DNA of 8,467 nt from Verrucomicrobiota bacterium (GTDB lineage Bacteria > Verrucomicrobiota > Verrucomicrobiia > Verrucomicrobiales > Verrucomicrobiaceae): contig JAIOQF010000382.1 of assembly GCA_021413535.1 (NCBI GenBank), positions 1 through 8,467 on the forward strand. Direction: 5' to 3'. The translations under genes were made by a program, and so were the position numbers. Shown piece after piece: positions 6,546-8,467 of the stretch. The notes beneath the pieces are model-generated. The model saw only the letters and a program-made list of their open reading frames with translations, did not search any database and was not told the DNA's origin. Positions within the stretch are counted from its first letter, which is position 1. Every line of letters begins with the position of its first letter.

Positions 6546-6896
6546 TTATGCTTTTCCTGTGAATATATCTGCAATGCGGCGTTTGATCGCTTTCTCCTGA
6601 GCGGCGAGCCGATTTTTTTCCGTTTCGAGCACTGTAAGCGCTTCTTCTTCAATTCTCAGGCGGGCCATTAGGTCGTTTGCTACAGACATCGCCAATAGAT
6701 CTTTGAGAGCTTGTGTCTGGGACTTATCCATAAGCATTTCGGCATCTCCAAATGAAAGTGCTCGCTTGTGTTTACATTGCTGGTTCATCTCTCCTGCTTT
6801 GCAGGTGCAATGAACGACCATGCGGCCACCTATGACTTCAAACGTCACATCATAGGGGTTGCCCGAACTACTCTTGGCTAGAAATGCGTGCTTCAT
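6546..6896 (-). CDS. Small SWIM-type zinc-finger protein
   Basis: This 116-residue protein has a SWIM zinc-binding pattern C-x-C-x(8)-C-x-H: Cys30, Cys32, Cys41 and His43 (H-C-T-C-K-A-G-E-M-N then Q-Q-C-K-H), preceded by two beta-type stretches (Y-D-V-T-F-E-V and R-M-V-V-H), as is usual for SWIM domains. The C-terminal half (about 60-112) is helical and charged, with an Arg/Glu/Lys-rich segment from about 80 that could form a coiled coil. SWIM domains bind DNA or proteins and occur in SWI2/SNF2 ATPases, MuDR transposases and MEK kinases; stand-alone small versions are mostly uncharacterised. The gene starts 18 bp after the ligA stop, in the same direction, so the two are probably co-transcribed and a DNA-related role is plausible. 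It shares the lower G+C of ligA. The ATG at 6896 has no Shine-Dalgarno sequence. Domain call is good; function is not known. Confidence 0.75.
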   Translation of the reverse strand: MKHAFLAKSSSGNPYDVTFEVIGGRMVVHCTCKAGEMNQQCKHKRALSFGDAEMLMDKSQTQALKDLLAMSVANDLMARLRIEEEALTVLETEKNRLAAQEKAIKRRIADIFTGKA

Positions 6897-6914
6897 GTCG
6901 CTTGATTAGTGATT

Positions 6915-8467
6915 TTATTCGAAAAGGTCCTTCTTTATCTTCGGCGGGTGAGTAACTACTTCGTGTCCGATTAACTTGAGGAATTCCGCTTCATTTAACA
7001 CTGGCACTGAGTGTTTGTTGGCACCCTCAATTTTGTTTTCACCAGGATCACTTCCTGCTACCACAAACGATGTCTTCTTGCTTACAGAACCCGTCACTGA
7101 ACCACCTTGCGCCCGAATCTTATCAGCTGCTTCATCACGAGTCATGGACGACAGTGTGCCAGTAAGAACAAAGATCTTTCCTTCCAATATTCCGTTTGAG
7201 GCAGAAATTGAGCCGCTTGAAGTTGGATTGATTCCCAGTTCGTCAAGCCGATTAAGCGTAGCACGACCGATTTCGGAGGAAAAATAGGCTAACACCGATT
7301 CGGCGGCTACCGGTCCAATTTGATTAAGTTTAACATTAGCTAGGCGTTTGCGCACTGGAACCAGCTTTTCTCGAATCTCGGATTCGCGTATTTTTAGAAT
7401 TTGCTTCTCATGCGCATTCTTCGTCTTATTCGCAAATGTCTGCGGACTGTTTATCAGGCGATCGGCCTCAAGTTTGCTCTCCAATACGACATCTGCCAAT
7501 AATTCTGAATTCGCTAGTTCGCGGAAGGTCGAGTGGTGTTTCGCCAACTCAAGCGCAGTAGATGTGCCCACCTCATGTATCCCAAGGGCGAATATCCATC
7601 GATGAAGCGGCAGCTTTCGCGAAGTTTCAATGGCTGAAATAACTCGTGCTGCATTCTTCTTCCCAAAAACGCGTCGATCTTCTTCCGTTCCTAGGTTCAA
7701 TTCCGCCAATTGCGCTGGGTTGAGCGTAAAGACATCGAGCGGATCTTTAACCAGTCCACTTTCAACCAAGCTCTTGGCAACAATGCCGCCGATACCATCG
7801 AGATCGAGAGCTCTTCGCGCAGCAAAAAACTCTAGACGGCGCTTCAATTGCGCGCTGCACGTCAGACTGGAGCAACGGAGCACAACAAGACCTTCCTCCT
7901 TTAACACAGGTGCACCACATGCGGGACAACGTTTGGGGGGATGAATAACCTTCTCATTGCCTGTGCGCTTGGCTGTTTTCACCTCAACGACGGCAGGTAT
8001 GATTTCGCCACGCTTTTCGATTACGACGAAGTCAAAAATTCGCACGTCCTTTCGCGTGATTTCATCAAAATTATGAAGAGTTGCGTTGGAAACCGTTGAC
8101 CCGCTGAGCCGTGTCGGCGCGAGCCGTGCAACCGGCGTGAGTGCGCCCGTCCGTCCTACCTGAATATCGACGTCAAGAATCTGCGTCTCAGCCTGTAATG
8201 GTGGGTATTTGTATGCCCTAGCCCACAATGGAGATTTTGATGTGACTCCGAGTAAATTTTGCTCTCTAACGGAATTCACCTTGATAACGGCTCCGTCAGT
8301 TTCGTAAGGCAGATCGTGGCGTTTTGAGTCAAGTGCTTCAATCACGCTGATGGCTTCGTCTCCAGTATGGCATTCCCATATTAAGTCAGCCTTCGGAAGT
8401 CCTGCCGCTTCCAGTAAATCGTGAAGATCAGTTTGCGAACTCAGATTCGCATCGCCCTGATCGCCAA
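6915..8467 (-). CDS. ligA: NAD+-dependent DNA ligase, 5'-partial
   Basis: LigA seals 3'-OH/5'-phosphate nicks in DNA using NAD+. About 516 C-terminal residues are visible. The frame stays open past 8345 (where the codon is GTG, not a true start) to the window edge, so roughly the first 170-200 residues, including the Ia domain and the K-x-D-G lysine, lie outside. Seen in order: the end of the adenylation domain with D-G-A-V-I-K-V and A-R-A-Y-K-Y-P-P; the OB domain with the V-G-R-T-G-A-L-T-P-V-A motif; a four-Cys zinc finger C-P-A-C ... C-S-S-L-T-C (about 7927 to 7858); helix-hairpin-helix repeats (G-I-G-G-I, L-G-I-H-E-V-G, Q-I-G-P-V-A-A); and a C-terminal BRCT domain (about 7180 to 6950, with F-V-L-T-G-T-L and V-S-K-K-T-S-F-V-V-A-G). 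Between two HhH repeats there are about 50 more residues than in E. coli LigA. G+C looks lower than in the sdh genes, so a second or acquired copy is possible. It is followed by the SWIM gene. Confidence 0.95.
   Translation of the reverse strand, partial: GDQGDANLSSQTDLHDLLEAAGLPKADLIWECHTGDEAISVIEALDSKRHDLPYETDGAVIKVNSVREQNLLGVTSKSPLWARAYKYPPLQAETQILDVDIQVGRTGALTPVARLAPTRLSGSTVSNATLHNFDEITRKDVRIFDFVVIEKRGEIIPAVVEVKTAKRTGNEKVIHPPKRCPACGAPVLKEEGLVVLRCSSLTCSAQLKRRLEFFAARRALDLDGIGGIVAKSLVESGLVKDPLDVFTLNPAQLAELNLGTEEDRRVFGKKNAARVISAIETSRKLPLHRWIFALGIHEVGTSTALELAKHHSTFRELANSELLADVVLESKLEADRLINSPQTFANKTKNAHEKQILKIRESEIREKLVPVRKRLANVKLNQIGPVAAESVLAYFSSEIGRATLNRLDELGINPTSSGSISASNGILEGKIFVLTGTLSSMTRDEAADKIRAQGGSVTGSVSKKTSFVVAGSDPGENKIEGANKHSVPVLNEAEFLKLIGHEVVTHPPKIKKDLFE

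Noticed and set aside
8343..8345. GTG at 8345 as the start of the DNA ligase
   Set aside because: The frame upstream continues to the window edge with LigA-like sequence (L-L-E-A-A-G-L-P and following), and starting here would remove most of the adenylation domain.

Overview
The window looks like chromosomal DNA from a Gram-negative bacterium of the PVC/Bacteroidetes side of the tree, most probably a member of Verrucomicrobiota. The reasons are a three-gene succinate dehydrogenase operon with a single five-helix cytochrome b anchor and Bacteroidetes-like SdhA and SdhB sequences, a secreted PQQ-like beta-propeller protein of the 'W-x-x-F-R-G-P-N-G' kind that is common in Planctomycetes and Verrucomicrobia, and the near absence of Shine-Dalgarno sequences ahead of any start codon. 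This placement is inference from remembered family resemblance, not from a search.

Layout. On the + strand, 1-642 holds the C-terminal part of an S41 (tail-specific protease) family protein whose Ser/Lys catalytic dyad appears replaced by Asn and Gln. It overlaps by ATGA a small IF-1-like OB-fold gene (639-887). Convergent to these, and overlapping the OB-fold gene by 52 bp, is the minus-strand operon sdhC-sdhA-sdhB (4403 down to 836), encoding respiratory complex II. After a 110-bp divergent intergenic region, the + strand carries a small predicted lipoprotein of unknown function (4514-5038) and a secreted PQQ-like beta-propeller protein (5104-6402). A roughly 100-bp long imperfect palindrome (about 6403-6518) fills most of the gap to the next convergent pair. 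On the minus strand, a NAD+-dependent DNA ligase gene (ligA, running off the right edge) is followed 18 bp later by a small SWIM-type zinc-finger protein.

How the genes relate. SdhC, SdhA and SdhB form one enzyme that oxidises succinate to fumarate and passes electrons through FAD, three Fe-S clusters and probably two haems to (mena)quinone. The S41-like and OB-fold genes are probably translationally coupled. The lipoprotein and beta-propeller genes point the same way, 65 bp apart, and both products are exported. LigA and the SWIM protein are probably co-transcribed, suggesting a DNA-linked role for the zinc-finger protein. Hand counts of single 60-base lines suggest a drop in G+C from about 50-70% on the left to about 38-50% in the ligA/SWIM part, with the palindrome near the change.

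The observations most worth a second look are the apparently dead S41 protease coupled to an IF-1-like protein, the long palindrome, and the compositionally distinct ligA/SWIM pair with its insertion in the ligase. No tRNA, rRNA, CRISPR array, transposase gene or prophage gene was seen.
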